In this document: in pieces, positions 19,852 through 30,204 of the stretch | Numbering within the stretch: the first letter of the stretch is position 1 | Layout of the letters: every line of letters begins with the position of its first letter | From: Naegleria lovaniensis | Taxonomy: Eukaryota; Heterolobosea; Eutetramitea; Acrasida; Naegleriidae | Length of the DNA stretch: 41,375 bases | NCBI RefSeq assembly: GCF_003324165.1 | Contig: NW_025407901.1 | Span: forward strand, 1 to 41,375 | Direction: 5' to 3' | The notes under the pieces: model-generated | Told to the model about the DNA's origin: nothing | Database searches by the model: none | The model's input: only the letters and a program-made list of their open reading frames with translations | Program-made: the position numbers and the translations under genes

Positions 19852-21237
19852 ATGTCCATGTTTTATATTGGTGAGGATAAACCAAAATCTGTTGGAGGAG
19901 GTGATTCTGACGTTTTGGATAACTTGGATGATGCCCTACCTGGAGTCTTGGGATCCTCTCAAGACGTGGTCATTAAACAAAAGTTTGATATCATGAGACA
20001 AGCCGCAGAGAGAACCTCCAGACAAAACAGTAGAGGAATGAATATGATTCAATCATCAAGACCAATAAGTTCCCGTGGCTATTCAAGAGCAAGTAGTGCG
20101 AGAACTCCACCAACACCTCAAACATCATCTTCCTCAACACCTCTTGGCCAAGGATATAACTCTTCAAACTCGCTCAACAATGATCCCAATCGTTGGTCGG
20201 ACGATGTAGATGATTTGGATGATATGGGTGGATCTTCCCAAACGAATCGACACACTACATCATCCTCTTCATCTTCAAGACCTTCCAGTGCAAGCTCAAA
20301 TCCAACCGCTCTTGAGAAGGATTTGGTTGAGAGAGGCATTACTCCAACATTTAATCCATTACAGGAACAGAAAGAACGCGACAATAGAGCTCCAAAAATT
20401 CAAGAAGAGAAAGTTCCTGTGAAACCGTCACCAAATACTGAAAAATCAGATGAGGATGATTTTGAAAGCGTTGCTGGATTGAATATTCGAGACTTGAGAT
20501 CATTTGTTGTCAAGCCACCTCCAAATCGTGATCAATGGGTCCGATGCTACATTCTCCGAGATACCTCCAAAATGAACAAGATGTTCCCAAGATATTTCAT
20601 GTATGCTGAACGAGGTAGTACATTCCTTCTCTCTGCCAAGAAGAGAAAAGGTAACAAGTCTTCAAATTACTGTGTTTCTCTCAGTAAGGAAGATATTAGT
20701 AGAAGTAGTGATACTTTCATTGGAAAGTTGAGAAGCAACTTCCTAGGTACGGAATTCCAACTGTTTGACAATGGTGAAAAAGCAGCAAAACTAAAGCCTG
20801 GAACACACTTGAGAAATAATCTAGCCTCAATTGTGTATGAGACCAATTTGTTCGGAAGTAAGGGCCCAAGAAAATTCACCGTTGTCATTCCTGATGCCAA
20901 CGAAGAGAATGAATTATATCAATTTCCAGATAACGGAACGTCACTCATTACGAAATTCAAGACTGGAGATTGGCATCATTTGAAAGTGTTAAAGAACAAA
21001 TTCCCTGTGTGGAATGAAAGATTGAAGGCATATGTTCTCAATTTTAACGGCAGAGTCACAATGGCTTCAGTGAAAAACTTCCAGCTCGTCGAGCCCAACA
21101 ATCCAAACAAAGTCTTCCTCCAATTTGGTAAAGTGGATGAAGATCGTTTCAATATTGATTTCAAATATCCACTTTCTGCTTTGCAAGCCTTCTCGATAGC
21201 CATTTCTTCATTTGATTCAAAGCTTGCTTGTGAATAA
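19852..21237 (+). CDS. Tubby-like protein
   Basis: The single-exon product has 461 residues. Residues 1-205 are low-complexity and Ser-rich. The C-terminal domain (about 210-461) follows Tubby: LRSFVVKPPPNRDQWVRCYI, a PRYFMYAERG strand, LGTEFQLFDNG, LRNNLASIVYETNLFGSKGPRKFTVVIP, and the diagnostic ending FSIAISSFDSKLACE. Tubby domains bind PI(4,5)P2, and TULP3-type members carry membrane receptors into cilia with the IFT-A complex. A ciliary role fits a flagellate stage but is inference. Met1 and Met3 are both possible starts. The gene converges on the ITPK1 gene with 244 bases between stops. Confidence 0.92.
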   Translation: MSMFYIGEDKPKSVGGGDSDVLDNLDDALPGVLGSSQDVVIKQKFDIMRQAAERTSRQNSRGMNMIQSSRPISSRGYSRASSARTPPTPQTSSSSTPLGQGYNSSNSLNNDPNRWSDDVDDLDDMGGSSQTNRHTTSSSSSSRPSSASSNPTALEKDLVERGITPTFNPLQEQKERDNRAPKIQEEKVPVKPSPNTEKSDEDDFESVAGLNIRDLRSFVVKPPPNRDQWVRCYILRDTSKMNKMFPRYFMYAERGSTFLLSAKKRKGNKSSNYCVSLSKEDISRSSDTFIGKLRSNFLGTEFQLFDNGEKAAKLKPGTHLRNNLASIVYETNLFGSKGPRKFTVVIPDANEENELYQFPDNGTSLITKFKTGDWHHLKVLKNKFPVWNERLKAYVLNFNGRVTMASVKNFQLVEPNNPNKVFLQFGKVDEDRFNIDFKYPLSALQAFSIAISSFDSKLACE

Positions 21238-21481
21238 GAAATTTAGGTTATTTCTCGTATTATGGAGTTATTTAGGAAATCTCTCCTATCACCAATTTCA
21301 AGTTGTACAGCAAAATGCTTACTTTGTAGCAATAAACAACACCAACAAACTAATTATTCTTCTAATGTGTGTGTTGGATTAATATGAATATCAGCATTGA
21401 GTGTGCTTGCTCACTGGCCACAGTCACATAAATTTGTAATATTGAATCGAATTGTGTCATGTATTCATCGTCGAGGTTGAT

Positions 21482-22612
21482 TTATTCTTTCTCTACTCTC
21501 TGTTCCAAATGTTCGACAATATAATCAAAAAGTATTTCTCTCGAAATTCCCTTATAGCTTGGGAAATAATTCACATCGACAACATAGTATTGTGAACAGG
21601 ATGTAGCATCTCCTCGACAATCTTTGACAAGATCAAATCCAAAAAGAGAAACATCAAGTGCCTTTCTCAACTGATTGCTCACTTGCTTGAAAATAAAATC
21701 GTGTTGTTCAGACTGAATATTTTCGTCATACGAAATCTCTGTTAAGGAACTTTCCACAACGGACGTGTCACTAATACTAGAGTCGAATGGCTTCTGGCTG
21801 TCAAATGTAATGATGTTTGCGTTTTCTTGTGATGAACTCAAATTTTTAAGAGATGGCTTGATTTGATAGAATACCCGTTCGCCAATCACATAAATTTTGT
21901 AAAGGGTCGAATTGTGATTCACAAATTGTTGAGCGATCAGAGGTGTAGATACCGTATGCTGCATTGCGTCATTGTTGTCTCCGTACACAACTCGTTTGAA
22001 TTGCTCATTATTGAAAACGATGGCCATGTGATGAGTTTCAGATTTTCCACAAGCAGCCACAGTCTTACAAACCAAAGGATAGGATATAGATTCGCTCTGT
22101 TGCAATAATAGCTTGTCTAAATCTTGTTTTTCACTAATGAAATACATGTGTGGTATTTTCACATTTGTACTTGACGCTAATTGCGTCTCAAGGAAGTTAT
22201 GAATTTCAATTCTATCCAAAAATCTTCTAGTGACATGCAATGGCTCTACTACCTTCATACCGTCCTTCTCATGGAGATCAATGTAGTATTGAAGATTTTT
22301 TAAACGTCTTGCAGCATGAATGTCGGATTTTTCAATTACCATATCATCAGTTACTTTGAAGAAAAGTACATCTACTCTTGGTTGTTTTTTGATCCATTCG
22401 TAATCATGGTCATCAGAGCTAATTTTTTCATCAATATTCTGAGTTGATTTTTCAATCACAATCTCAACGCATGAGCAAATATTCTTTCTCACCCTATTGC
22501 AATATTCAACAAATGGTTCAAAAAATTGTTTGTTTTTCTTCACGTTTCCGACATAGCCAATCACAAAAGGTTTTCGTTCACCAAGTTGTGATGATGGGTG
22601 TTGTTGACTCAT
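21482..22612 (-). CDS. ITPK1: Inositol-tetrakisphosphate 1-kinase
   Basis: The single-exon product has 376 residues. Its architecture fits ITPK1: an N-terminal GYVGNVKKNK strand, then an ATP-grasp fold with PLVCKTVAACGKSETHHMAI (K183 and the nucleotide and inositol-phosphate loop), FVNHNSTLYKIYVIGERVF (230-248), FGFDLVKD (324-331) and the metal-binding DVNYFPSYKG (346-355). The enzyme phosphorylates inositol tris- and tetrakisphosphates on the way to InsP6. An acidic Ser-rich insertion lies at about 258-300. The start ATG is preceded by an A-run leader. It is divergent from the TMCO1 gene, with 168 bases between the starts. Confidence 0.92.
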   Translation of the reverse strand: MSQQHPSSQLGERKPFVIGYVGNVKKNKQFFEPFVEYCNRVRKNICSCVEIVIEKSTQNIDEKISSDDHDYEWIKKQPRVDVLFFKVTDDMVIEKSDIHAARRLKNLQYYIDLHEKDGMKVVEPLHVTRRFLDRIEIHNFLETQLASSTNVKIPHMYFISEKQDLDKLLLQQSESISYPLVCKTVAACGKSETHHMAIVFNNEQFKRVVYGDNNDAMQHTVSTPLIAQQFVNHNSTLYKIYVIGERVFYQIKPSLKNLSSSQENANIITFDSQKPFDSSISDTSVVESSLTEISYDENIQSEQHDFIFKQVSNQLRKALDVSLFGFDLVKDCRGDATSCSQYYVVDVNYFPSYKGISREILFDYIVEHLEQRVEKE

Positions 22613-22780
22613 TTTTTTTGTAATCTCAAAACAGAGAATAACGTTAAATACACTCGAGAATGCATTCTTTAGCTCATTGTCGAAACTAAATCATCATTGA
22701 GTATCTAACGCATTAGATCCACCCTTTAGAACACGTGCTATTCAATTTTTATTAATTTATTAAATTTTTTCAAAAAAAAA
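22613..22780. promoter_or_regulatory. Bidirectional promoter region of ITPK1 and TMCO1
   Basis: 168 bases between two divergent ATG codons, with an A/T-rich stretch on each side. No specific element is assigned. Confidence 0.4.
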
Positions 22781-23580
22781 ATGAATATTTTCTATGCTTG
22801 TGTTGTCATGATGGTTGCCTTGTGCACATCGCTGCTGACCACATTTGTGGAGTGGATATTTGTTTATCGGAAGAGTGAATATCAAGAATTACAAGATGAT
22901 ATTGACCAAATTCAAAAGAGAATTGATAAAATTAAGAAGGAAACCATTGTGGTTCATAAAGGAGGAAGTATTAATAACTCCAAAGAAGACCAAAAGGCTA
23001 TCAAGAGAAAGAAGGATAACTTGACAAGAGAAAAGGAGCAACTCCGAGCTAAAAATCAAGAGTTATCCATGTTTAAGATGAAGAGTACCATTATTGTTGG
23101 TATCATCATGATTAGTGTTTTTGGATTGTTGAACAATGTGTAAGTGTGTGTGCTGATCAGAAAATTTAACACTGAATTTTTTGATTTATGCATGGGATAT
23201 TGATTATCTTGTCGTTACTGGTTTTACGTCTTGATAACAAAAATTCGAATCATGACACGTATTTAATATGAACATTCATTGGAACGACACGACTGAATGA
23301 TAACCACAATTTTAAATCATGACCAAATCTTTGAATAATTCACAACAACGACAGCTTTGATGGTAGAATTGTAGCCAAGTTGCCTTTTGAGCCATTCTCA
23401 ATTTTCCACATGTTTACACACAGAAACATTCCTGGAAGTGACTTTAGGGATTGTGGAATGTTATTCATTTACATTTTGGCAAGCAATAGCTTCAAGACGA
23501 GCATTCAAAAATTCTTTGGTTTTGTTGACAAGTCTCAATCCATGTTCCAAATGCCAGAAGTTGAAGAAGATGAGCAATAA
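22781..23580 (+). CDS. TMCO1: TMCO1 (ER calcium-load channel / translocon factor)
   Basis: Exon 1 is 22781-23139, the intron 23140-23354 (215 bases, GT-AG), and exon 2 23355-23580; the product has 194 residues. The order is one membrane helix (about 5-28), a charged coiled coil (about 33-95), a second helix (STIIVGIIMISVFGLLN), then VFDGRIVAKLPFEPF, HRNIPG and a last hydrophobic segment MLFIYILASNSFKTSIQKFFGF. This matches TMCO1 from start to end (human 188 residues), a member of the Oxa1-like EMC3/Get1 group. TMCO1 acts at the endoplasmic reticulum in calcium leak and in the multipass translocon. The tail is acidic. Confidence 0.93.
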
Positions 23581-23737
23581 TACAAGTCATTCACGAATTT
23601 CTCCAGACCTCTAGACATTCATTGACGAGCATCACTTTTAAACCCCTAAATAATCATTATTATTATCATTCACTATTATTCTTTTTTTAAGGTTTTCACC
23701 TACCACACGCTGACAAGCCTGAGCAATCAAACAAAAA

Positions 23738-25138
23738 ATGCAAAGAAAGAACACAAAGTCATCATCAGGCACGGAAAGCAATGTTTCCTCATCATCTTCG
23801 TTGGACGAAGAAGAAAGAGAAGTTGAACGTTTAGAATTTGTTCAATTCCTCACCAACATGTCCCAGTTAGAATCCACTCATAAAATTGTTCAGTTGAATC
23901 GGGTTCCTTTCGTCGTGAGTATGAGAGTCATTCGGCCCACTCGTAACGCCATCACGAGTGATATTCATCATGTTACCACGTCCAATCATACATTAACTTT
24001 GAACGGAATGGATCAAGCCTTGAATCAAAACACCATGTCTTTATTGGATGCTATGGCCCAACATCAGCAACAACAACATTTATATCTGGCTTCTGTGGCA
24101 GGTGGGTCCTTCTCCTCTCTCATGTCATTAAATATGCAGAATCAAGGAGTTGCAAATCAGTATGGTGGTGGTGGTCTCTCAATCAATTCTTTGGATGTTC
24201 CGAGTCAATTACAATCTCTTATGGCTCCTCATCAACACTTGACACGAGAACACAAGGAACAATCTCTCAGGCTACTCCTCTCGTGCACCAATGGAAGCGA
24301 CGAATATTATGAATGCGACTTGGGATTTGAAGAGTTGCAGGAACATCGTAAAAAGATTTCCATGAACCACTTGTCATGGTCAAATTATTTGAAATATTTG
24401 AGAAATGGATTGTTTTATTTTGGAAGTAGTTTAATTGAAAAGCAAAATACTGAGACAGGTGTGAATACTAATGCTACTACTGGTGGGACAATGGCATTGT
24501 CGTCGAGTGATGATCCCACTCTTTCTCATGTCTCGCTTCAATTTGACGAGGAAAATAAGGAATCTAAGGATGTTATTCAATTGATCATTTACTCTCCATT
24601 GAATCAGATGACAAAGACGACAGCAATCAATCCACAAGCAACATCCTCGAGTGAGACAGGAGAAGGCACCTTGAGTGGACAAAAGGCAAGCGCCAGCTCC
24701 TCCAATCCTCCACTCTCTGCATCTATTCGTCTCAAATTCCTCTTTGAACTCTATGCCATTCGACACGTGGTTGATTTTACACAAAAAGTTCAACAATTGT
24801 TGTTTGACTTGGTGTCGTACAACTCGTCCTTGAGTGAGGTCCGTCTATTGAAAGACGCCAAACTCATCTCTGACTTGAGACGTGAATTGCAAGAGACCAA
24901 GCAAAAGCTTCGTCAAGCACAAGATCGACTCATTCTTTATCAACCTGGAGGTGGTGCCATGACTTCTTCCACAAGCGGTGGCGTCAGTGGTGATGTTGGC
25001 TCAGGCTACAACAGTGGAGGATCCTCCAATAGTGATCATGAAAAGAAGACTGCCACTACCAAAAGGAAAGCACCCAAGAGCTTGATCAATCCCAACCAGA
25101 AGAGAGTAACACAAACCAGAGGTGCCAAAATTCAATGA
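23738..25138 (+). CDS. Possible PAXX/XRCC4-superfamily DNA-repair protein
   Basis: The product has 466 residues in one exon. Low-complexity Q/G/S insertions (about residues 100-165 and 235-260) break up a folded region with SLRLLLSCTNGSDEYYECDLGFEELQ and SNYLKYLRNGLFYFGSSL. Then comes a beta strand and a coiled coil (about 330-405; LFELYAIRHVVDFTQKVQQL, DLRRELQETKQKLRQ). The basic C-terminus reads KAPKSLINPNQKRVTQTRGA, like the Ku-binding end of PAXX (SLINPG...K...G). A globular head, a coiled coil and a short basic Ku-binding tail is the layout of XRCC4, XLF and PAXX, the non-homologous end-joining factors. The assignment rests mainly on the tail and layout, so it is tentative. Confidence 0.5.
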   Translation: MQRKNTKSSSGTESNVSSSSSLDEEEREVERLEFVQFLTNMSQLESTHKIVQLNRVPFVVSMRVIRPTRNAITSDIHHVTTSNHTLTLNGMDQALNQNTMSLLDAMAQHQQQQHLYLASVAGGSFSSLMSLNMQNQGVANQYGGGGLSINSLDVPSQLQSLMAPHQHLTREHKEQSLRLLLSCTNGSDEYYECDLGFEELQEHRKKISMNHLSWSNYLKYLRNGLFYFGSSLIEKQNTETGVNTNATTGGTMALSSSDDPTLSHVSLQFDEENKESKDVIQLIIYSPLNQMTKTTAINPQATSSSETGEGTLSGQKASASSSNPPLSASIRLKFLFELYAIRHVVDFTQKVQQLLFDLVSYNSSLSEVRLLKDAKLISDLRRELQETKQKLRQAQDRLILYQPGGGAMTSSTSGGVSGDVGSGYNSGGSSNSDHEKKTATTKRKAPKSLINPNQKRVTQTRGAKIQ

Positions 25139-25787
25139 GGTGTGTGTGGAAGGGACATGACCATGGTTGTCATGTTTCTGAAGATCTGCTCCTTTTCGAA
25201 AACTTGCTCGGGTGTTCAGCCAACGTCCATCCACATGTAGGGCTTTTCGAGGTACCTCGTGTTGGAAAATAGATTTGTGTTTGTCTATTCAGTTCGAAGA
25301 GATGAGGAACTGTAAACTTTCGCTCGCGCAGATGACATCATCCTCATGTTGTAGCACCAATCTCTCTACAGTTGGACATGATGAACTGTAAACTTGGTCA
25401 TTGTTCACCATTGCACCGCTTCTAACCAACACCAAATGAGCACTTCATTGATCAGGCCTTTGATAGTTACTTTAGTGCTTCTTCTCGAGCAACGATGCTT
25501 CTCAGTGATACTTTTGTTGGGCTCATCATCAATTTATTGAGATCTCGTCGATATGTTCTCACTTAGATTGTTTGGTAATGCTCCATGAATTCTCGGAACA
25601 CGTAAGTAAATTCGGGCATGAACTTGTAACACCATGTTCCACCCAGAGCTGAACGTTGTAAATTTTGTAATCGAGCCAACCAATCACTTTGGCTTGTGTA
25701 TGCGTGAGGCATCAGGCTCGTCATTTTTGCTACAAAAAATATTCCACACCACGTGCCATCACGTAACACCCACAACAACAAAATAAA
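25139..25787. other. Intergenic region without a supported gene
   Basis: About 650 bases. It contains two near-copies of a short phrase ending AACTGTAAACTT (around 25305-25320 and 25383-25396) and no convincing reading frame. The last 100 bases are the SKP1 leader and promoter. Confidence 0.5.
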
Positions 25788-26471
25788 ATGTCTGAAGCCA
25801 AGCAAGTCGAATTACAATCCAAGGATAAGCAATCTTTCAAGGTCGACAGAGATGTTATTCTCATGTCTGGACTCGTGAAAGATATGTTGGAAGAAGGTGA
25901 TGAAGACGATTGCCCAATCATCCCAGTTCCAAACGTTGATTCTAAACCATTGCAAAAGGTTATTGAATACTGCCAATATCACCACAAGGAACCAGCCCAA
26001 GAAATTGAAAAGCCTTTGAAGGGTAAAATTGAGGATGTTATCTGTGATTGGGACAAGAAGGTATGTATGATGATATAATAGAGTATATTTTATTCATCGT
26101 GATGATGGTACCCAATGATGTCTGCATGCTCAACATGTTTGGTGATGTCATTTATTTTTATCTCATTGATGATTCGACATCCATAGTTCTTGGAAATTGA
26201 TCAATCTCTCTTGATCGAACTCATCATGGCTGCCAACTATTTGAACATCAAGGATCTCTTAGATCTTACATGTGCAAAGGTTGCATCGATGATCAAGGGT
26301 AAATCACCAGAGCAAATTCGTGAAATGTTTGGTATTGAAAATGGTAAGTGGTGTTTCAATGAAATTTTAATGATAGCTGATCGTTTTTACTCCCGATGTA
26401 TATGAGCAGATTTCACTCCTGAAGAGGAAGCAAAGATAAGAGAAGAGAACAAGTGGTGCGAAGAAGCATAA
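25788..26471 (+). CDS. SKP1: SKP1, SCF ubiquitin-ligase adaptor
   Basis: There are three exons, 25788-26060, 26187-26343 and 26410-26471, with GT-AG introns of 126 and 66 bases. The 163-residue product equals the human length. It has the BTB/POZ-like N-terminal half ([43 protein letters not shown]) and the F-box-binding C-terminal half ([51 protein letters not shown]). SKP1 links F-box proteins to cullin-1. The WCEE terminus is the usual SKP1 ending. Phases of all junctions agree. Confidence 0.96.
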
Positions 26472-26727
26472 ATGTAACATTAGTGTTTCAATAAAACATA
26501 AAAAAATTTTGTCAAATTAGTTCAAACTTGGTGTTGGGTTCAAAGATGACATATGAAGAACTCTTTCAAATTTGAAGTTTACCTTCTCTCAATAAACATT
26601 CGTCGGCATTTCCGTTGATCTGTGGCAGACAATCCATGTGAAGACCAACGCACAATCAAACTCAACAGACACCAAACAGGTGACATTCCATCATTAGGAT
26701 AAGATTCTTACCCATGCTCTTTGAGAT

Positions 26728-27633
26728 CTACTTTTTGTTTACCTCATCGGTTCCATTATTCTTGGAGCTTTTAAGCCGGCTCAATGCCAAAGCTGTCAGC
26801 GATGATACAGAATGAGGAGATCTTCCTTGCTCATACTTTTTGGCATCAATAATTTCTTGCAGTTTTCTTTTCACGTCATCTGCAGATGCTTTAACAGCTC
26901 TATTAGTCATTCCTAATCTAGACAAGTGAGGCTTTGAATTACAATGGTCAACATAGCTAGCAGAATCTTTAAAGCTTCGATCACAAACACTACAATAGAA
27001 TCCTGCCAACTCGTTTGGATCTACTTTTTGAATCGTTTCCTCCCTTGTGCTCTTCTTTTTAATGAGAGTTTTTGAGTTGGGCATGATATGCTTTCCTTCT
27101 GCAGTCACATCAATAACTCCCTTCTTTCCAATAAGTTTTTCATCCGATAAGTTTAACAATCTTGATTCACGAGCTTGAAGAGGTTTTCTCTGTAGAGACT
27201 CGGAACGAGTTTGTACAACTTTTCTTTTTTCATCGGTATCTACTCCACCTTTTTCTCGTTCCAAACGTTCAGCTGCACGTTGTTGATAGACTTGATCGTC
27301 CCATGCACGTCTTCCGAATAAGCCTTTTCTAACTCCTCCACTTTGAGGGTTAGAATATTGTTGTTCGTCATGTGATATTTCCTCTTCCGCACCAGTGTTA
27401 ATAGGATGTGCTTCGGTAAAATGTTCTACATGTAACGATACTTCCTCCGAGTCATTGTTATCAACTTGTTCATGATTATTTTCACTGGTTAAATTTTCAT
27501 TAGCACGTTGTTGATGTGTGTTAGTAGAAGTGGTATTTCCGACGACATGATCATCCCGATAATGATGAATTCGGTTCAACAATGATTCACCTTCTTGTTG
27601 TTCTTGCATTTTTAAAATTGTTGAACCACACAT
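26728..27633 (-). CDS. ZMAT2: Snu23/ZMAT2, tri-snRNP zinc-finger protein
   Basis: The product has 301 residues from ATG 27633, or 293 from ATG 27609. Residues about 107-128 (GRRAWDDQVYQQRAAERLER) match the RRKWD...AEKRL block of ZMAT2/Snu23. A U1-type C2H2 finger is at 211-240 (C214, C217, H230, H236; spacing 2-12-5), followed by LGMTNRAVKASADDVKRKLQE, as in the family's LGMS...V...F segment. Snu23 is part of the spliceosomal U4/U6.U5 tri-snRNP and acts near the 5' splice site during activation. An acidic N-terminal extension of about 100 residues is longer than in human (199 residues in total). The gene is divergent from the one at 27639. Confidence 0.88.
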   Translation of the reverse strand: MCGSTILKMQEQQEGESLLNRIHHYRDDHVVGNTTSTNTHQQRANENLTSENNHEQVDNNDSEEVSLHVEHFTEAHPINTGAEEEISHDEQQYSNPQSGGVRKGLFGRRAWDDQVYQQRAAERLEREKGGVDTDEKRKVVQTRSESLQRKPLQARESRLLNLSDEKLIGKKGVIDVTAEGKHIMPNSKTLIKKKSTREETIQKVDPNELAGFYCSVCDRSFKDSASYVDHCNSKPHLSRLGMTNRAVKASADDVKRKLQEIIDAKKYEQGRSPHSVSSLTALALSRLKSSKNNGTDEVNKK

Positions 27634-27638
27634 TAAAA
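27610..27638. promoter_or_regulatory. Ultra-short bidirectional intergenic region
   Basis: Only 29 bases separate ATG 27609 (minus strand, Snu23) and ATG 27639 (plus strand); if ATG 27633 is used the gap is 5 bases. Promoter elements of each gene must overlap the other gene's leader or coding sequence. Confidence 0.5.
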
Positions 27639-28838
27639 ATGTCTAAATTGAATCAGGGAAGAACTGGAGCTTCTGTGTTCATGTCCTCTCTCGGAGATGT
27701 TGAAAGTAGCAGTGATGAAGAGGATGATGGTGTTCATTCATCTACTTTTGGAAATAATTTGTTGCAAGAAGATGAGGATGATTTTTTTGTGGATGAGAAT
27801 GGATCTAAAGAGGATGAACGAGTGATGAATGATGATGAATTAAATTCAATTTTTAATGATCAAGTTGAAGAGTCTGTATTACTGGATGAAAGTGGTGAAG
27901 ATGAAATTGATGATACTAAAAATTCAATAACACCCGGAAATAAGACACAATCATCTGGTAGTAGCGTCTTTATTTCGGATTTGAATGATGATGAGGAAGA
28001 GGAGGATGATTCCAATTTTTCAAAAGTTAATTCACTTTCGTCATCACCGAGTACAATTAATAATGATGAAATAATAGTATCATCAGAAAATAATAATATT
28101 CAAAACGGTAATTCTGCTGCTAGCCATATATTTATCACTCCTTCCCATACACCATTCAATCTCACAAAAAGTAATATTCCTGTACCTATTGACACCATAC
28201 ATCCATCTTGGAAGACTTCAATCACGTTACGGTCGATTGAGCAGCAAAAATTGGAAATATTTAAAGGCTTTGTGTCTCGAGAGAATTCCATTAAGAAACA
28301 TTTCCGAATTTTGGATGGAAAGCTACGACCATTTGAAGCGAACGCTAGCACATTGATGATTAAGCACCATAACAATGCTGCAAATAATTACATGGACAAT
28401 ATCAGCGATCTTTCATCTTCGTCTACAGCATTTCGTAAAGAAGAAGTAGAGGATGAATCTGACGCCAGCACTGACTCTGACACATCTTCACATCAAAGAG
28501 ACCTTGTCATGACAAAATCTAACAATGAACAAGTCTTAAAAGCTTCCTCTCAAATTAAGGAAATAACGGTACAAGCTGCTAACACCGAAGAGCTTAGAAA
28601 GGCGCTTACAGATATTAAACAGAGCAAAAAACAAATGAGAAAGAAACACATGGACAAGGTCCTAAAGAAATCAAAGGAAGAAAACAAATTCATTGCAAAA
28701 CCTGGTTCTTCGAAAAAAGCAATCCAAAAACAACAAAAGATGGCCTATCGACAACAATTAAAAAAGATGCCACTCAAAGAGCTTCAAGGAATGGGAAAGA
28801 AAATTATATTTACAAACACTCAGCAACAACAGAAATAA
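27639..28838 (+). CDS. Acidic, then lysine-rich protein of unknown family
   Basis: 399 residues from ATG 27639, which is preceded by CATTAAAA. The first half is very acidic and Ser-rich, with two similar motifs, GASVFMSSLGDVESSSDEEDD and SSVFISDLNDDEEEEDDS. A conserved-looking middle follows (SIEQQKLEIFKGFVSRENSIKKHFRILDGKLRPFE), then a helical basic tail (LRKALTDIKQSKKQMRKKHMDKVLKK, and LKKMPLKELQGMGKKIIF). The layout is like nucleolar or ribosome-assembly proteins, but I do not recognise the family. It shares its upstream region with Snu23, and its stop is only 94 bases before the next gene. Confidence 0.75.
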   Translation: MSKLNQGRTGASVFMSSLGDVESSSDEEDDGVHSSTFGNNLLQEDEDDFFVDENGSKEDERVMNDDELNSIFNDQVEESVLLDESGEDEIDDTKNSITPGNKTQSSGSSVFISDLNDDEEEEDDSNFSKVNSLSSSPSTINNDEIIVSSENNNIQNGNSAASHIFITPSHTPFNLTKSNIPVPIDTIHPSWKTSITLRSIEQQKLEIFKGFVSRENSIKKHFRILDGKLRPFEANASTLMIKHHNNAANNYMDNISDLSSSSTAFRKEEVEDESDASTDSDTSSHQRDLVMTKSNNEQVLKASSQIKEITVQAANTEELRKALTDIKQSKKQMRKKHMDKVLKKSKEENKFIAKPGSSKKAIQKQQKMAYRQQLKKMPLKELQGMGKKIIFTNTQQQQK

Positions 28839-28932
28839 CTGACGCGGTGAAATTCATGTTGTTAAGTGTAATTACATGGATGGAGCGCAGTGTGAAAACG
28901 GAACAACACTAAGATTTCAATAATAAAAAAAT

Positions 28933-30204
28933 ATGCAAAACAAAGAACAAGCTTCATCATCAGAACCCTCTCTAAAACGAAAGCTCGATGAAGAAAATGT
29001 CAACAATGAAAAATCGGATAGCAGAGAACATTCGAAAAAACTCAAAGAATCTTCTTCCGAAATAATTCAAGACAACATTTCATCAAGTAGTAGTAGTAGT
29101 ACTCAACCTGAACGTCTCTCCATATTAATCATGAGTGACATTCACAATTATGACATTTACTTTGAAAGAGTGAGGAAAATTCTGGACAAAAATCAAGTAA
29201 AAGTCGACATCGTTCTCTGTCCCGGCGATATTGTCAATATCAAGACAAAAGAAGAATACAAGAGTAAAGAATTTCAATTAGAATCACTCAAAAATGTGGA
29301 GAAGATTGCACAAGGCATGTTGAGCTTTGCACCTAAGGCGTATTTAATTCCAGGAAATGTATGTGTTAATGACGAATCAACATTTTCAAAAACTTCTCAC
29401 CTTAATTCATGTCAATTATGAATTCACATCTCGTCCCATTCTTTCATTTTCACCCTTCATGAATGATTAACCAATATAACTTCATATTGAATATTGTTGC
29501 AACAGCATGATCCAGATGCCATGTTCGAAAACAAACTCACTCAACCCAATGAAAACATTCACCTCATTCACAATTCCATTGTTGAGTTGAGAGAAGGCCT
29601 GTATTTGGCAGGATTTGGTGGAAGTGTTCCTTCATTCCACATTTCACCTCCAGAACTTGCATCGACACGAGCATGGAAAGGCTATCCTCATTCCACCGAT
29701 GAAGCATTTGGCAATGAGCTCTCACAATTAATTGAGAGAATGAAAGCATTCCGTCAAGTTCCATCATCCTCATCATCCGAACCACCATCACACATGACGA
29801 CGACTGAAACTCCTCAACAACAACAACCACAACCACAACAACTACAACCACAACAAGCACAACAATCACATCAATTCATTTTCATGACTCATAACGGACC
29901 AGCAAACTGTGATACTACTCTCTTCCAGAAAGTGGACATTACGAGTCCTAAAATCATTTCTGGTTCCGATGCTCTTCGAGGATTCATTGAGCAAACCGAA
30001 TTACAATCGAGTTGTGTGTGTTTGATTCATGGACATACACACTTGTTTAGACCTTCCTCTTCACTGGTTGGTACTCTTCCGATTGTGAATCCTGGATCCT
30101 TAATGGAGGGCAACTTTTCAGTCATTCAACTCGAGAGACAAACACATCTCGAGAATGGACCCTTCTTGTTAGAATCGGTGACTTCGTATCGTTTCAAACC
30201 TTAG
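28933..30204 (+). CDS. Calcineurin-like metallophosphoesterase
   Basis: Exon 1 is 28933-29358, the intron 29359-29505 (147 bases, GT-AG), and exon 2 29506-30204; the product has 374 residues. All metal-site blocks are present: SDIH (D69, H71), PGDIV (D99), GNHD (141-144, rebuilt exactly across the splice junction), THNGP (H271) and HGHTH (318-321). The first 60 residues are low-complexity, and a Q/P-rich insertion (residues about 245-262) interrupts the domain before THNGP. These enzymes hydrolyse phosphoesters with a two-metal centre; the substrate cannot be told. Joining at GNHD makes the intron call secure. Confidence 0.88.

Noticed and set aside
20862-20869. GGGCCC near 20863 as another transposon end
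   Set aside because: It lies within the intact Tubby coding sequence and lacks the rest of the terminal motif.
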